Shown one piece after another: positions 32,764 to 43,771 of a stretch of DNA of 64,000 bases. The notes beneath the pieces were generated by a model that saw nothing but the letters and a program-made list of their open reading frames with translations, made no database searches and was not told the origin of the DNA. The translations under genes were made by a program, and so were the position numbers. The stretch is from Struthio camelus (Eukaryota; Chordata; Aves; Struthioniformes; Struthionidae), in NCBI RefSeq assembly GCF_040807025.1, contig NC_090947.1:2170001-2234000 (forward strand). The letters are read 5' to 3'. Position 1 is the first letter of the stretch. Every line of letters starts with the position of its first letter.

Positions 32764-35539
32764 AACCACTAAACCACTAAAGGTGACCTCAACCAAGATG
32801 TAGAGTTGCAACCTGCAGCACTTTGTCTTAAGCATTTTGGTTATTTCTTTTCATGTCAAGCAGTAAATCTTTTAACAAGCTGCAGAAGAAGTTGGTTAAA
32901 GGTGTTACTCTCTGTAAATCTTCCTGCAGGGGCACGGGTGCAGCCTACGTTCCCTGCTCCAGTAAAGAGGAGTGCACTAGCATCTTCCTGGAAAGTCCAG
33001 CAACCAAGACTATTGGTCCTGGAGACCATAGGCTCTGTAGGAGCCTGCAGGGGGTTCCTCCACTGAACAGCAAAGTCCTGGCTGTAGGCAGGTAAGTAAG
33101 TGTCTGGGTTGTAGACCACAGTTTGCTTTGGCGAGGGGCAGTGGAAAGAGAACTTGAGATTTAGGGATTCTTTTGGATCCCCAGTAGACAAGGCAGGAAC
33201 AAATTCATAAATGAGCACAGCATGCACAAGAGCAAAAGCTGGAACGTTGTCTTCACCAGCAAAAAAAAAAAGAAATGCAAGGTTGCCTTCTTGCTGAAGA
33301 AGCAGATTATTTTCCTATGTGCTAATGAGAAAGGAATCTATTTTTTACCTGGGAATTCCCAGAGACCCCTTTCAACTTTGTCTTCAGTTCCCGCGAGGCA
33401 GGATGGGTCACTGAGGTTTCCTTGCCAGCCTTCCCAAGCAGGGCCTTGTTCTGCCATCTCATTTCTACCCGGAGTGGCTGTTCTCATTCCAGGCCCAGGC
33501 AGAGGTAGCACAGCATCCATTGGACAAGTAACTGTCCCACCAGTGGAATTTCTCTTTGTGCCCTCAAGCCTGGCAGAAAAGCTTTCCCAGAAAGCACAAG
33601 TCTGTAGCATCCCTGTGAGGTCAGTGTGAAACCCGCTGCAGGCGGATGGGACGTTCCCTTCCCCGTCTTTCCATTTCAGCCTTGGCCCTCACATCCCTTG
33701 GGGCTCTGGAGAGCTCCAGGTCATTTATTCATGCCTTGGCTCCAAGCTCAGCTTTTTCCTTCAAACCAGTCCAACTGGAAAGCATTTAGGAACTGCTAGC
33801 CTTGCTGTTCTCCATTTCATCTGCTTGACACAGTATCTTCCATTCTCTTGGACTGTTAGGAGTTAATTAGGTAAGTTGATACTTTCTGGTCTTAGCCATA
33901 ACTTCAGTACCTCCTATGGTGAAGGTGCAGTCTTACAAGACGACTTCAGGTCTACCATCCAGTTTTTCTTAGACCTAAGTCAGAGGGGATGAGGCTTTTT
34001 TATGTGACACCACCCATTTTGACTGCCGATTCGCACAGCTCCATCCTGCTTAGTCCAAAATCCAGATAAATTTAGATCAGACATAAAGTCCTGTCAAAGA
34101 CTTGCATATCAAAGCAATAAGGGTAATGCCATGGGAACACAGTTACATTCACTGCACTGGGATATTGGGTTCTTCTCCAGTTCTGCAAGAGACTTCTATC
34201 TTCTGTGGCAAGTCATCTCTCTTCCATCACTTCAATTCAAAGCAGTTTACAGCACCATATTTGTACATGCTGTAACACAACAGAGCTAGGTCTGGCAATA
34301 GTGCAAATAGAGAGCAGTAAAAATAATAGAACGGAATTAATAGTGGCTAGTAATGACTAATCTCTCCACATGTTGGAGACTTGCTTTCTAACACGACAAG
34401 GTATGATTGTCTTTCTCCTCCTGTGTTCTTAGCCTATAGGGTTTTCTGCAGATTTCATAAGTGTATTTGACAGTGTAAAATGCCACTCCACGTTTCATGG
34501 TATTGATAGATGCACTTCAATGGGCTTAAAGAATGGTCCTTACAGACTAATTTGTGGTACTACTAATGCAGTATCTCAGCTGAATGTTGAAAATAACCCA
34601 TCACCTCAATGAGCAAGCAACCAGGATGGATTTTCACAGCTGGTAAAGCTGATCCACCATACCCTGCATATGGAGAAAGCTAATTTCTCTATATTTTTTT
34701 TCCCTGTATCTGATAACCCAATCCTTTTCCTCTGTGTTCTGGAAAGATGTAATTTACACGGTGAACAAACTCATAGCAGGAGGAGCTGAATGAATTCACT
34801 GTGAGCAGATCAAACCTATATGAAAGAACCCTTGCTCCATGTACTTCTCTCAGTTTAATGGAGGAGAGGAAAAGGGAGACGGGGGACATTTCTGACAAAG
34901 GATCTCGCAGGTAAGCATGTAAGGTTAACAATTAACAATTGTTAACAACAACTTAAGTCCCCAAGATCAGGACCTAATGGTAGAAGATGAAACGATCTAT
35001 GCAGGCCCCAGAAATGAGGAGTTTAAGGGTGAAAAAGATGCTGTGGGCTGGAGTTTCCAGCTCTCCATGTCACTTCCTGGGGGAAAAAATAAACTCTCAG
35101 ATCTGATCAAAACCCTCTCCGGAGGAGATACTTCCTGGGAACTAGTGCTTTGATGGCTGTGAAATGCATAAAAATTTTGTTTGTGTACCTGGGAAACTAA
35201 AGTCAAGCCTCCGCATGCAACACCAATGTGTGTACATAAATCAGCAAGTGGAGTGCCCATTAATGTAAAGTGCCTCCTTTCTGGGGGCTGTGAAGGAGTC
35301 ATCCTGCAGACAAGATCAGTCAAGAGGGAGGAGGTGAAGTCCTGTCAAGATACGACTCGCAAAGCCCATTAGCAATTTCATTTCAGAAGAGATACTAGGA
35401 TTTAATACAGCTGTCAGCATCATTCTTCAGGTCACACTGCTGCATAAGAGAGAGTGTTAGAAGCTGGGGCTTAAACTAAACAGATTTCCTATAGGAAACA
35501 CACACAAAATTACATTGCTTCTAAAGTTACTTTTATAGA

Positions 35540-35790
35540 CATTTTCCCTGGGAAATATTTCTCCCTGGAAAAATAAATTCACAGGATGTAATTAAAACAG
35601 TTATATGTGTACACTGGAATGGCCCCCTTTAAGTGCTTCACCAAATGCACCACTAAATAAAGGAATGAAAGCCAGCTTTGTTTAAATCTGTTAATAACAA
35701 TATGCATTAATTATAAAATGAGACATTGCTCTGTTAGTTTATGGTTATGAAAATAGCCTTTAATAAGGTTGAGACTGGAGTATTCAGCTT
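35540..35790. promoter_or_regulatory. Candidate conserved noncoding element, AT-rich
   Basis: Non-repetitive AT-rich sequence with clustered homeodomain- and POU-like cores, such as ATGCATTAATTATAAAATG, TTAATAAC and TTAATAAGG, and no low-complexity runs. This composition is typical of deeply conserved enhancers in vertebrate gene deserts. Conservation itself could not be tested here. Confidence 0.25.
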
Positions 35791-37429
35791 TGCAGTTGCC
35801 TGCAGTGTTAAAAGGGCTTTGAAAATCCACCATAATCTACTACTTTTACTTGTCGAACCCTGACTTGATAAAGGCAGCAGGTATCAGATTCCATACCCCA
35901 TGGATTGTGTTAATAACCAGGTGCTGCTGACTCTATTTTTTTCTGCTTTTCTTGCCCTTTTCTTTGTTTTTAACTTTGTTTAAAGAAAGAAACAATGGCA
36001 TTGTGTTAGATTTTAACGTCCATGCTTTGAGGAGCAAAGCGTAAGAGGTTTCTCCTGATTCATCTCTGCACCGAGCAGGGTGCACTGGCACTGCCAGATC
36101 TACTCGGATACGTAGGCGTGATAGCTGCCCCTCACACACCCCTGGCCCCACCACCCCAGCCCCACCACCAATGCACGGCAAATCCACTCACCCGGCTTTG
36201 CAAAGTGCCTAGACTGCAACAAGCCTTTTCTGCCTGCAAAAGGGTCCTCAAGGGTGCAGGGGGCATCACAGCCTGACACCGAGCAGAGGCAGGCAGTTTC
36301 CACGTGTGGCTTCCTGCTTTTGGAGAAGCTTTGTGAAATATCAGGATGGGAAGGCAGCCTGCTTCATCAGTATTTATAGCCCAGCAAAAATACTCTTAAG
36401 AGGCTATTCTGTCTTCCTTCCCACTTCTCACACCGCAAGGATTAGGTAATGTCGTACTCCTGACCTGTGGAAGGGATGCTGGGTGATATTAAAAGCAGGC
36501 TGAGATAGTCATACTTGTTAGAGATGCTTTTTGTGCTGTGGCTTCTTGTGACATTACCCATCAGCTCCTGCAGCCTGTGCGGGTTTGGGGCAGCCAGGCA
36601 GGGGGTAATTGCTCTGCCATTTGGAGGAGTGACTTGGAGGAACTCAGGAAAGCATTTACTGGGCTCTTCCAGGAGGGAATCAGCACTGTGTCGTAGGCAG
36701 ATCCCTACCCACGCCTTTTTTCTTCTGTGTGCTCCTTACATAGTCCTTTGGTCATTTTATACTGAATTATACCTGATTAGGTATCTTTTATTTTTCCTTC
36801 CATTAGTTTATTTTGCCTTTTATTGTTTCTTCCTAGGGATACAAGCTAAAAGCCAAAATTGCACCTTTATTCCAGAATATCAGTACCTACAAACTGTTTT
36901 TTTTTTTTTTTATTGCTATCGCTATATTGCTGTCCTGATCACCCATAAAGCTTTTCCATGTCCTTCAGTCACGACTGGGCATGTTTTCTCTATCTCTCTC
37001 AAGTAGATCATGGTGAGGTTTCTAATGCATGTCTAGTAGAGGACTTCCTTTGGAGCGAAGAGGTAAGAATTTAGGGTCATCTGTTAAAAGACATGTTGCA
37101 CCACTATAAGCACTTGCGGGAGGACAGATAGCATAAGAAGCATTGCTAGAAGAGTCAAAGTTATTTTTTCACTGCAAGCTGCTTTTTGGTAACCAAAACA
37201 TTTTACATAGCCGCTCTGGAGCTACTTCCAGTAAAAGAAAAAAGACAAAAGAAGCACAAAAGCGTGAACATGGCATTGATCTGAAATACCTTAAAATAGA
37301 AACCCCTTCACTGGGGGGGATTGGAGCAGGGGGAGGTGGTTAAACTTGTGGAGTAGAGAGTCCGTTTTCATTTCTTAATTGGCTCTAAACCCCGTCACCC
37401 TGCCACTGTGAGCAAAAGCCAGGCCAGGC

Positions 37430-37720
37430 AATGCTGCCCGTGAATCGCTTCACAGCTGTTTAGCGTCGCTGCATCTGAGCGGGGAAAACAGTCGGGGAAA
37501 TGCTTTATGTTCACACTCCACCTCGGAGGTAGGCCAGCATCCAGAGCGTATCATAAAATACACAGGAATATTGCTGGTTGGCAACACGCTAATAGTTCGT
37601 ATACCTCCTCTTTCCAAAACATACCTTTCTTCATTTAATTGTTTTAAAACCGCAGCATGTTCGCATTACCCTCTACGGAAATCACATTTAAAAATGACTT
37701 TGTAGTTTCTTTTTTTAGTG
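37430..37720. promoter_or_regulatory. Candidate conserved noncoding element retaining CpGs
   Basis: AT-rich yet contains many CpG dinucleotides (CCCGTGAATCGC, TTAGCGTCGC, GTTCGTATACC, CCGCAGCATGTTCGC, CTACGGAAATC), which usually decay in neutral AT-rich bird DNA. There is no repeat signature and no ORF. Regulatory function is an inference. Confidence 0.25.
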
Positions 37721-38338
37721 TTAGGATTTGAGCAGGGGGGAGTTCTTGCTTTGTTTTGTTTCCTTAAATCCCCCTCACCATAACCGCCGGAGGCTTCTTG
37801 TTCCCTTTTATTCTCTTTGGGCTCAATTCAATAAATATACATCCGGCTCCTTCACAGCCATAGTCTGGCTTAATGAAATTGTGTTAGGCACTTCCAAGAG
37901 AAGGATGTTTATTTTTCTCCACTGATTTCGTTAGACTGGCCCAGGCCTCGCGTGCCCGGCGAATCGATCTATAAAGAGACCCTTGTGATTGCAGCAGGGA
38001 CACCGTGTCAGCTTGTAAGTGCCTGCACTCACTCACCACTGGGATTCTCTTACTCCAGAGCTGGGGCGCGTGTGGGTGGCTGTCTTTTCTATATACAACG
38101 CACAGAAAAAAAGTTTACTCAGGGCACACTGTGAAGGTGGAAAAAGTCAAGCGCTTGCAAGGCAGATCTAGCTAGAACTGTCTGGAGAGGCTTAATTTGT
38201 CTGTCTGTGTGAACGCCCTGTGGAGGGGTCTACTATTTTTGCATAGTCCTGGGCTACAGCCTTCTGCTTGTTTTTCAGTTGTGGCGTTTTCTAACTGTTG
38301 CCAGAACGCATCACCTTTACACTGTGCTTTCTCCACAG

Positions 38339-38515
38339 AGGTCCAACACCATGGCGATCCTGATGCCTGTTCTCAGCTGGACACAGTGGCAAACTCGGAC
38401 TCCTTTGAAAGCACAGCCACTAAAGGAAGACGGAGGCCTAGATGGTGCTGGAGGGGGACTTAATGAGCTTTTTGTCACTAATAAAGGTTTTTGATTTTGT
38501 TGTTCAGTGCTGGTA
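38339..38515 (+). other. Terminal-exon-like structure of unknown gene
   Basis: A pyrimidine-containing stretch ending CTCCACAG (to 38338) is followed by a small open frame. Its ATG at 38351 has a strong context (ACCATGG), and the frame runs 47 codons to TGA at 38492-38494. AATAAA at 38480-38485 and a T/GT-rich stretch follow immediately. The layout resembles the last exon of a transcript. The peptide has no recognised family. It could be a noncoding RNA exon or chance. Confidence 0.25.
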
Positions 38516-39593
38516 AGACTGAATTCACCTCCTTGTCTGACACAGCAATTCTCCTTTGAGTCACTGGGAGCTGCACCCTCAGGCCTGGATTTGGATGGCC
38601 CAAAACATCTTGCTGTTCCTACGTGACCACTTGGCCTGCTCAGAGCAAGGGATGTTTTGCTTTTCTCCTATGATATCTTCTCCCCAGTGCAGGCCAGGCT
38701 ATGCCATGGGCTCCATCTCACAAGGACGTTTGAGCTCCAGGTGTTATGCCAGCCTCACACTGAAGTGTCATTTTTGTCCAGGTCTATGTCACAAAACTGT
38801 TCCTCTCCTTTTGATGTCCAGCCTTGCAGAGTGTCTGCAGCAGAGGCAGGACTCCCTTCTCATGAGATTTTTTTAGGAGTAGCCTGGAGGCTGCCAGAGG
38901 GACACACTGGAAGAGCCACCCCACATCAGCAAGAAAAGCCAGCAAACGTGCTAGACCTCTGTCGTGTCCAGCTCCTCAGACCCCACAAAAAAGCCTGTGG
39001 AGGGCTGAGTTTGGCTCGGCTGCTGAGCGACGCTGGTGTTAGTAACCCTCTGCAGCGCCCATAAAACGCCCACAGTCAGACGTTTCCTGAATCAGTAGCA
39101 CATCTGCCTGAGGTCTCCTTGGCAAAACTGTTGACAGCTGCCTCTGGAAAAGTTCGGCCGTTGCAGGATGCAAGTCAGAGACTCAGCCAGCAAATGTTCC
39201 CTGCTTGACATCTCTGTGTGTCAGGAGACAAATGCTGAGTTGGGGCCTTTTACATCCTTCCAGTGAAGTACAGTGTGCATGAACTGATACGAAAAAGCCA
39301 GGTACATTCAAATGCCAGTGGTTCAAGGTGATTCCTGTTCTTTTTGGGACTGGTGCTGAATGTTCATAGAATAAAACATGTTCCTTGCCTGAGAGACCCT
39401 CAACCAAAGCCACAAGGAAGACAAAGTGTCATGCCAGCATAGCCAGCAATAAGCATTAGGAAATAATGAGACAGCTCCCTCCTGACCCTTTGCTCCGGAC
39501 CTGAAATTGATTTTACAAAGTATGAGATTAAAAATATATATTTACTACTTTCATTTTTGCCTTTCCGTTCACAATTTCAAAGTTTTCTCTCCA

Positions 39594-39879
39594 GCGATGA
39601 GAGGCGATCTGATCAACGTCTACAAGTATCTGAAGGGAGAGTGTCGAGAGGATGGGGCCAGAGTCTTCTCCGTGGTGCCCAGCGACAGGACAAGGGGCAA
39701 CGGGCACAAACTGAAACACAGGAAGTTCCATCTGAACAGGAGGACAAACTTGTTTCCTGTGAGGGTAACAGAGGTAACAGGGTATGTTGGAACAGGTTGC
39801 CCAGAGAGGTGGTGGAGTCTCCTTCCCTGGAGATATTCAAAACCCGCCTGGACACGATCCTGGGAAATATGCTCTAGAT
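39594..39879 (+). mobile_element. CR1 fragment, 5' portion of an interrupted copy
   Basis: Plus-strand CR1 sequence from the C-terminal ORF2 region, starting at a GATGAGAGGCGATCTGATCA landmark and running to GGGAAATATGCTCTAGAT. It has a small internal duplication (GGTAACAGAGGTAACAGGG). It stops exactly where the minus-strand CR1 at 39887 begins, and its missing 3' tail reappears at 40828. The two pieces are therefore one older element split by a later insertion. Confidence 0.9.
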
Positions 39880-39886
39880 TATTATT

Positions 39887-40817
39887 ACAGAATCGCAGAA
39901 TCGTTTAGGTTGGAAGGGACCTCTGGAGATCATCTAGTCCAACCTCCCTGTTCAAGCAGGGTCACCTAGAGCATATTGCCCAGGATCACATCCAGACGGC
40001 TTTTGAATATCTCCAGCGAAGGAGACTCCACCACCTCTCTGGGCAACCTGTTCCAATGCTCTGTCACCCTCACAGTGAAGAAGTTTTTTCTCAGGTTCAG
40101 ATGGAACTTCCTGTGGTTCAGTTTGTGCCCGTTGCCTCTTGTCCTGTTGCTGGGCACCACGGAGAAGAGGCTGGCCTCATCCTCTTGACACTCCCCCTTC
40201 AGATACTTGTACACGTTGATGAGATCCCCTCTCAATCTTCTCTTCTCCAGGCTGAACAGGCCCAGCTCTTGCAGTCTTTCTTCCTAGGAGAGGTGCTCCA
40301 GCCCTCTAATCATCTTGGTAGCCCTCCACTGGACTCTCTCCAGGAGTGCCATGTCTCTCTTGTACTGGGGAGCCCAGAATTGGACACAGTACTCCAGGTG
40401 AGGCCTCACCAGGGCTGAGGAGAGGGCCAGGATCGCCTCCCTCCACCTGCTGGCAACACTCTGCCTAAGGCAGCCCAGGATCCCATCGGCCTTCTTGGCC
40501 ACAAGGGCACACTGCTGGCTCATGTTTAACTTGTCCACCAGCACTCCCAGGTCCTTCTCGGCAGAGCTACTTTCCAGCAGGTCAACCCCCAGCCTGTACT
40601 GGTGCATGGGATTATTCCTGCCTAGGTGCAGGACCTTGCACTTGCCTTTGTTGAACTTCAGGAGGTTCCCCTCTGCCCATTTCTCCAGCCTGTCCAAGTC
40701 CCTCTGAGTGGCAGCACAGTCTTCTGGGGTGTTAGCCTCTCCCCCCAGTTTAGTATCGTCAGCAAACTTGCTGAGGGTGCACTCTGTCCCTTCCTCAAGG
40801 TCATTGATGAATATAGA
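39887..40817 (-). mobile_element. CR1 retrotransposon inserted into an older CR1
   Basis: A minus-strand CR1 with its octamer tail at 39887-39902 and 5' truncation at about 40815-40817, inside the region coding the [11 protein letters not shown] stretch of the RT. It is very similar to the copies at 31.4 kb and 61.9 kb. It interrupts the older plus-strand CR1, giving a tail-to-tail nested arrangement. TAGAT occurs at both edges (39875-39879 and 40828-40832) and might be a short target duplication. CR1 duplications are often short or absent. Confidence 0.93.
40284..40815 (-). pseudogene. CR1 ORF2 reverse-transcriptase C-terminal fragment
   Basis: The minus-strand frame is open across the fragment from the truncation to TAG at 40284-40286. 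It includes [11 protein letters not shown] (the catalytic box), [18 protein letters not shown] and [15 protein letters not shown] three-base deletion removes one residue after LGVLVD without changing frame. Beyond the TAG the same frame continues open with [16 protein letters not shown] and on to the normal CR1 end near 39966. The domain is truncated and nonfunctional. Confidence 0.85.
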
Positions 40818-40827
40818 TGTACCTGCA

Positions 40828-40910
40828 TAGATGACCCTGCTGGAGCAGGGGGGTTGGTCTAGATGATCGCCAGAGGTCCCTTCCAACCTCAAGCGGTCTG
40901 TGATTCTGTG
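40828..40910 (+). mobile_element. CR1 fragment, 3' tail of the interrupted copy
   Basis: Plus-strand CR1 tail: ATGACCCTGCTGGAGCAGGG, GGTTGGTCTAGATGATCGCC, AGGTCCCTTCCAACCTCAAG, then GTGATTCTGTG. It completes the element begun at 39594. About ten bases of unclear origin (near 40818-40827) lie between it and the inserted CR1. Confidence 0.9.
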
Positions 40911-41019
40911 ATGAAGGTCACAGTATTTTTCTGAATGAAACCTGAGTGCCTTTTACAACATCTCTGGGTCTGCTTTCTGTGACATGGGGGTTAGCAGTTC
41001 TCCATCTTCCCATTCAGAG

Positions 41020-41125
41020 GGGGTATAGTGGCTCAGAGAGCACCAGGAACCTACCAGAGATGGCAGGGCGAGAGGCTGGGGTGTGAACCCAGATCCTGTG
41101 AGTGATAGTCCACTTTGGTGCCCAC
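41020..41125 (+). repeat. MIR/CORE-SINE-like element, 3' half
   Basis: The segment GGCTCAGAGAGCACC ... GATGGCAGGGCGAGAGGCTG, GTGTGAACCCAGATCCTGTG, GTGATAGTCCACTTTGGTGC follows the MIR consensus order (cagagagg ... ggcagagccgggatt, cgaacccagatctcctgac, ccagtccagtgctc). Diverged copy, matched by eye. Confidence 0.55.
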
Positions 41126-43692
41126 AGCTTCTTAAACTGCAGCCCTGCTTTGACATCATCTGGTCTTACTGCTTTGAGTTAGATTTGCTTTCTGCTTTGC
41201 TTCTGGTGGAAACATTTGATGATCATAATTAAGTGGAAATTATTCCTTTCAGATTAGATTATCTTCCTTTTTGGTCTGCAAAACCCAATTGAGTATTTCT
41301 ATTACAGCTGCCTCTTTATCATTCAGCTGATGACGGAGACATAATGCTAAAGGATGGAAAGGATGTCCATCAATCAACAAATAGCTATTGCCCGTGGGTA
41401 ACCTGTTGTTAGCTCTCTGGTGGGTACATCTCAGTCTACAGGAGATTCTGGCCCAGAAAAAGAGAGGATGAAATCAAATGACTAACTGAAACTTGGAACA
41501 AAGTTTCTAGTCCAGCCTATCATTGTTTTACATTTTAAAAACAGGAAAGGTTTTCAAGTGAGATTTTTTTTCCCCTCTGCATTAACATTCCCTTTGTGAT
41601 ACAGAAATCCTCTGTGTACCCAAGGGTGTAACTGACCTTTCCTTTACTAGAGAGAGATCCTACAGCCTTAATTTCTGCTTAGACAGAGCCGGTCTTGGAG
41701 GTGACGTGGTGTGCTGTGACAAGGTGCACTTCTACTGTTGCTGGAAGGTGAGTACAGTTCTTCTGCCCCTTATGAGGATGGGGTAGAGCAACATTTGAAT
41801 GAGTTTCCACATGCAGCCAGTTTGCTGCATTCACTGATTTTGCTCGCTGTCCAGACATACCAAGCAAGTACTGGCCCCTGACTTGTAGCAGTTGTGCTTG
41901 AGGATTGTTTTCCCAGCAAAATAGCTCTCCCTTTGGTTGTGTCACATGCTGTAGACATGGCCAAACGACCCCAGGAGAGAAAGCTCATTTGAAAGCACTG
42001 GAGATGTCTTTCATGTGACCTTTTTTCTCTGATGGTGCCTGTAGCTGTTGCTGATAATAGCCCAGTCACAGTAACATGCTCTGGAGAGCAAATACTTGCA
42101 AGCACACTTGCTCTGTGAGCAGGGGCCAGTCTCTCTGAGTGGCCCGTGGCTGATGTATAGGCTGCATCCTCTCTCATGCACTGAACATGGTCAGCCCCTC
42201 TCCTGTAGCTCTCTGCTCACTGTGCGATAGCAGGTCTGCCCAGCATCTCAGAAGGTACAAAGCAGGCCCTGGTAATACAGTGAATGCAAAAGAGATGAAT
42301 GAAAAGACTGAAGTGCCTGAACAGGGACTGCTTCTCATCTGAAGCCCACTCCTTCCAAAATGGGGAAAGGAGAATGTCTTTTGCATTGAAGCAGAGAGCT
42401 GGGGAGAGACAGCTACTGTGAATGTTGGTGAAGGATGGACTGGTTCAGTCCTTTGCCTGTGTCCTTTATGCTTTGAGCTAGGCTCCCCCGAAGAGGACGG
42501 TACTGGGGTGCCAAAGAAGAATTTCCAGAGCAAGAGCCTTTCATGCTCTCAACAAAAGTAAGCACTGGGAAAGGCATGCTAAGAAAAATGCATGAAACCT
42601 TGCTTTGTCTAGACTGTTCCCATAATTTTACTGGGATAAATGAAAGGGCCATGTAGGAAAATGATTGTCCTATTTCCTCGTAGACAGATACCCTCTGGTC
42701 AAGACAAAAAATACTGAACTGCAAGCATCCAGAGATCATCAGGTTCATTTGATGCACAACTCCCAAGGGCAAAACCAATATGAAATTTCTCCCTTTTTTG
42801 GCCATTTTGCCTTAAAGGTGTAGCTCTATAGTGAAGCCAGTGGAAACAGTCCTTCAGGACCGTGTTGGGACTGGGATCCTCTATGCAGGTAGGATGTTTA
42901 TGAACTGCCAACATGCATGTCTGAGCTGCTAATTTTGTCTGTGTTTATCTTGGTGATTTTTCTTCTGATTTTAGCCCTGTTTCTTCACTTGTAGGATTGA
43001 CTTCCGGGAGCCGCACTATACAGCAGAGTTACCATTCTTCTCTTTCTATGTCTCATTTTGTGCTGTGCTGAAGATGACAGATGGGTGGGATTTTCTAGTC
43101 TCCTCTGCCTTTCTGTGATATTACACTGTAACCGCCACTCAGTGTTCTCCACTTTCTCATTTTCAGGATGGAAGGAGCAAAATCCTGGACTCCTGATGGA
43201 AGGGCCTACATCAAAATACGGGTGATGCATCAGTCCTGCCTCTTTTCCCTGAAGACAGTCATATTAAGGCATGTCAAGACTTATTTGCAGCATTATTAAC
43301 TTTCTGCACTCCCATAAATTCATTCTAAGAGCTTACTGGACTCAAAGTAACGTATTTGTTGCCGCCTTTGTGATTATAGCCCAAATCCCAATGATAATCC
43401 TAAAGGCTCAGATTAAGTTATCCTCCCATCCTGTATTCTGTTGTAGCTTCTTGTTAATGTACATCTTCATGTCTACTTTAGAAAGTATATGCATTCTGCA
43501 GAAAACTGTTGAACCAGGCTAAAAATGGAGGGGCGGGAGAGTATTTTTTTTTCCACTTTCCCCAAAGATGCATTTATCACCGGGGCAACTTAACTTTAGC
43601 GTTCACTAAAAATTCAGGCTGTTGGCATGGATCCAGGAAGAGAGAAGCTTTATAGACTGAGCTAAGCATGAATTACAGTTATGGCTATGGCA

Positions 43693-43771
43693 TTTCTTTC
43701 TCTTTCTTTCTTTCTTTCTTTCTCTTTCTTTCTTTCTCTTTCTTTCTTTCTCTTTCTTTCTTTCTTTCTTT
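43693..43771. repeat. (CTTT)n polypyrimidine tract
   Basis: A 79-base pure pyrimidine tract of TTTC/CTTT units interrupted by TCTC steps. Such mirror-symmetric pyrimidine tracts can form triplex DNA and are usually length-variable. Confidence 0.96.

Larger units (their letters stand above)
32764..39593. other. Intergenic region, second part
   Basis: About 6.8 kb with no recognised protein gene. AT-rich stretches at about 35.5-35.8 kb and 37.4-37.7 kb look like candidate conserved noncoding DNA. A terminal-exon-like structure lies at 38.34-38.51 kb. A 15-base T-run is at 36898-36912. The remainder shows nothing I can name. Confidence 0.5.
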
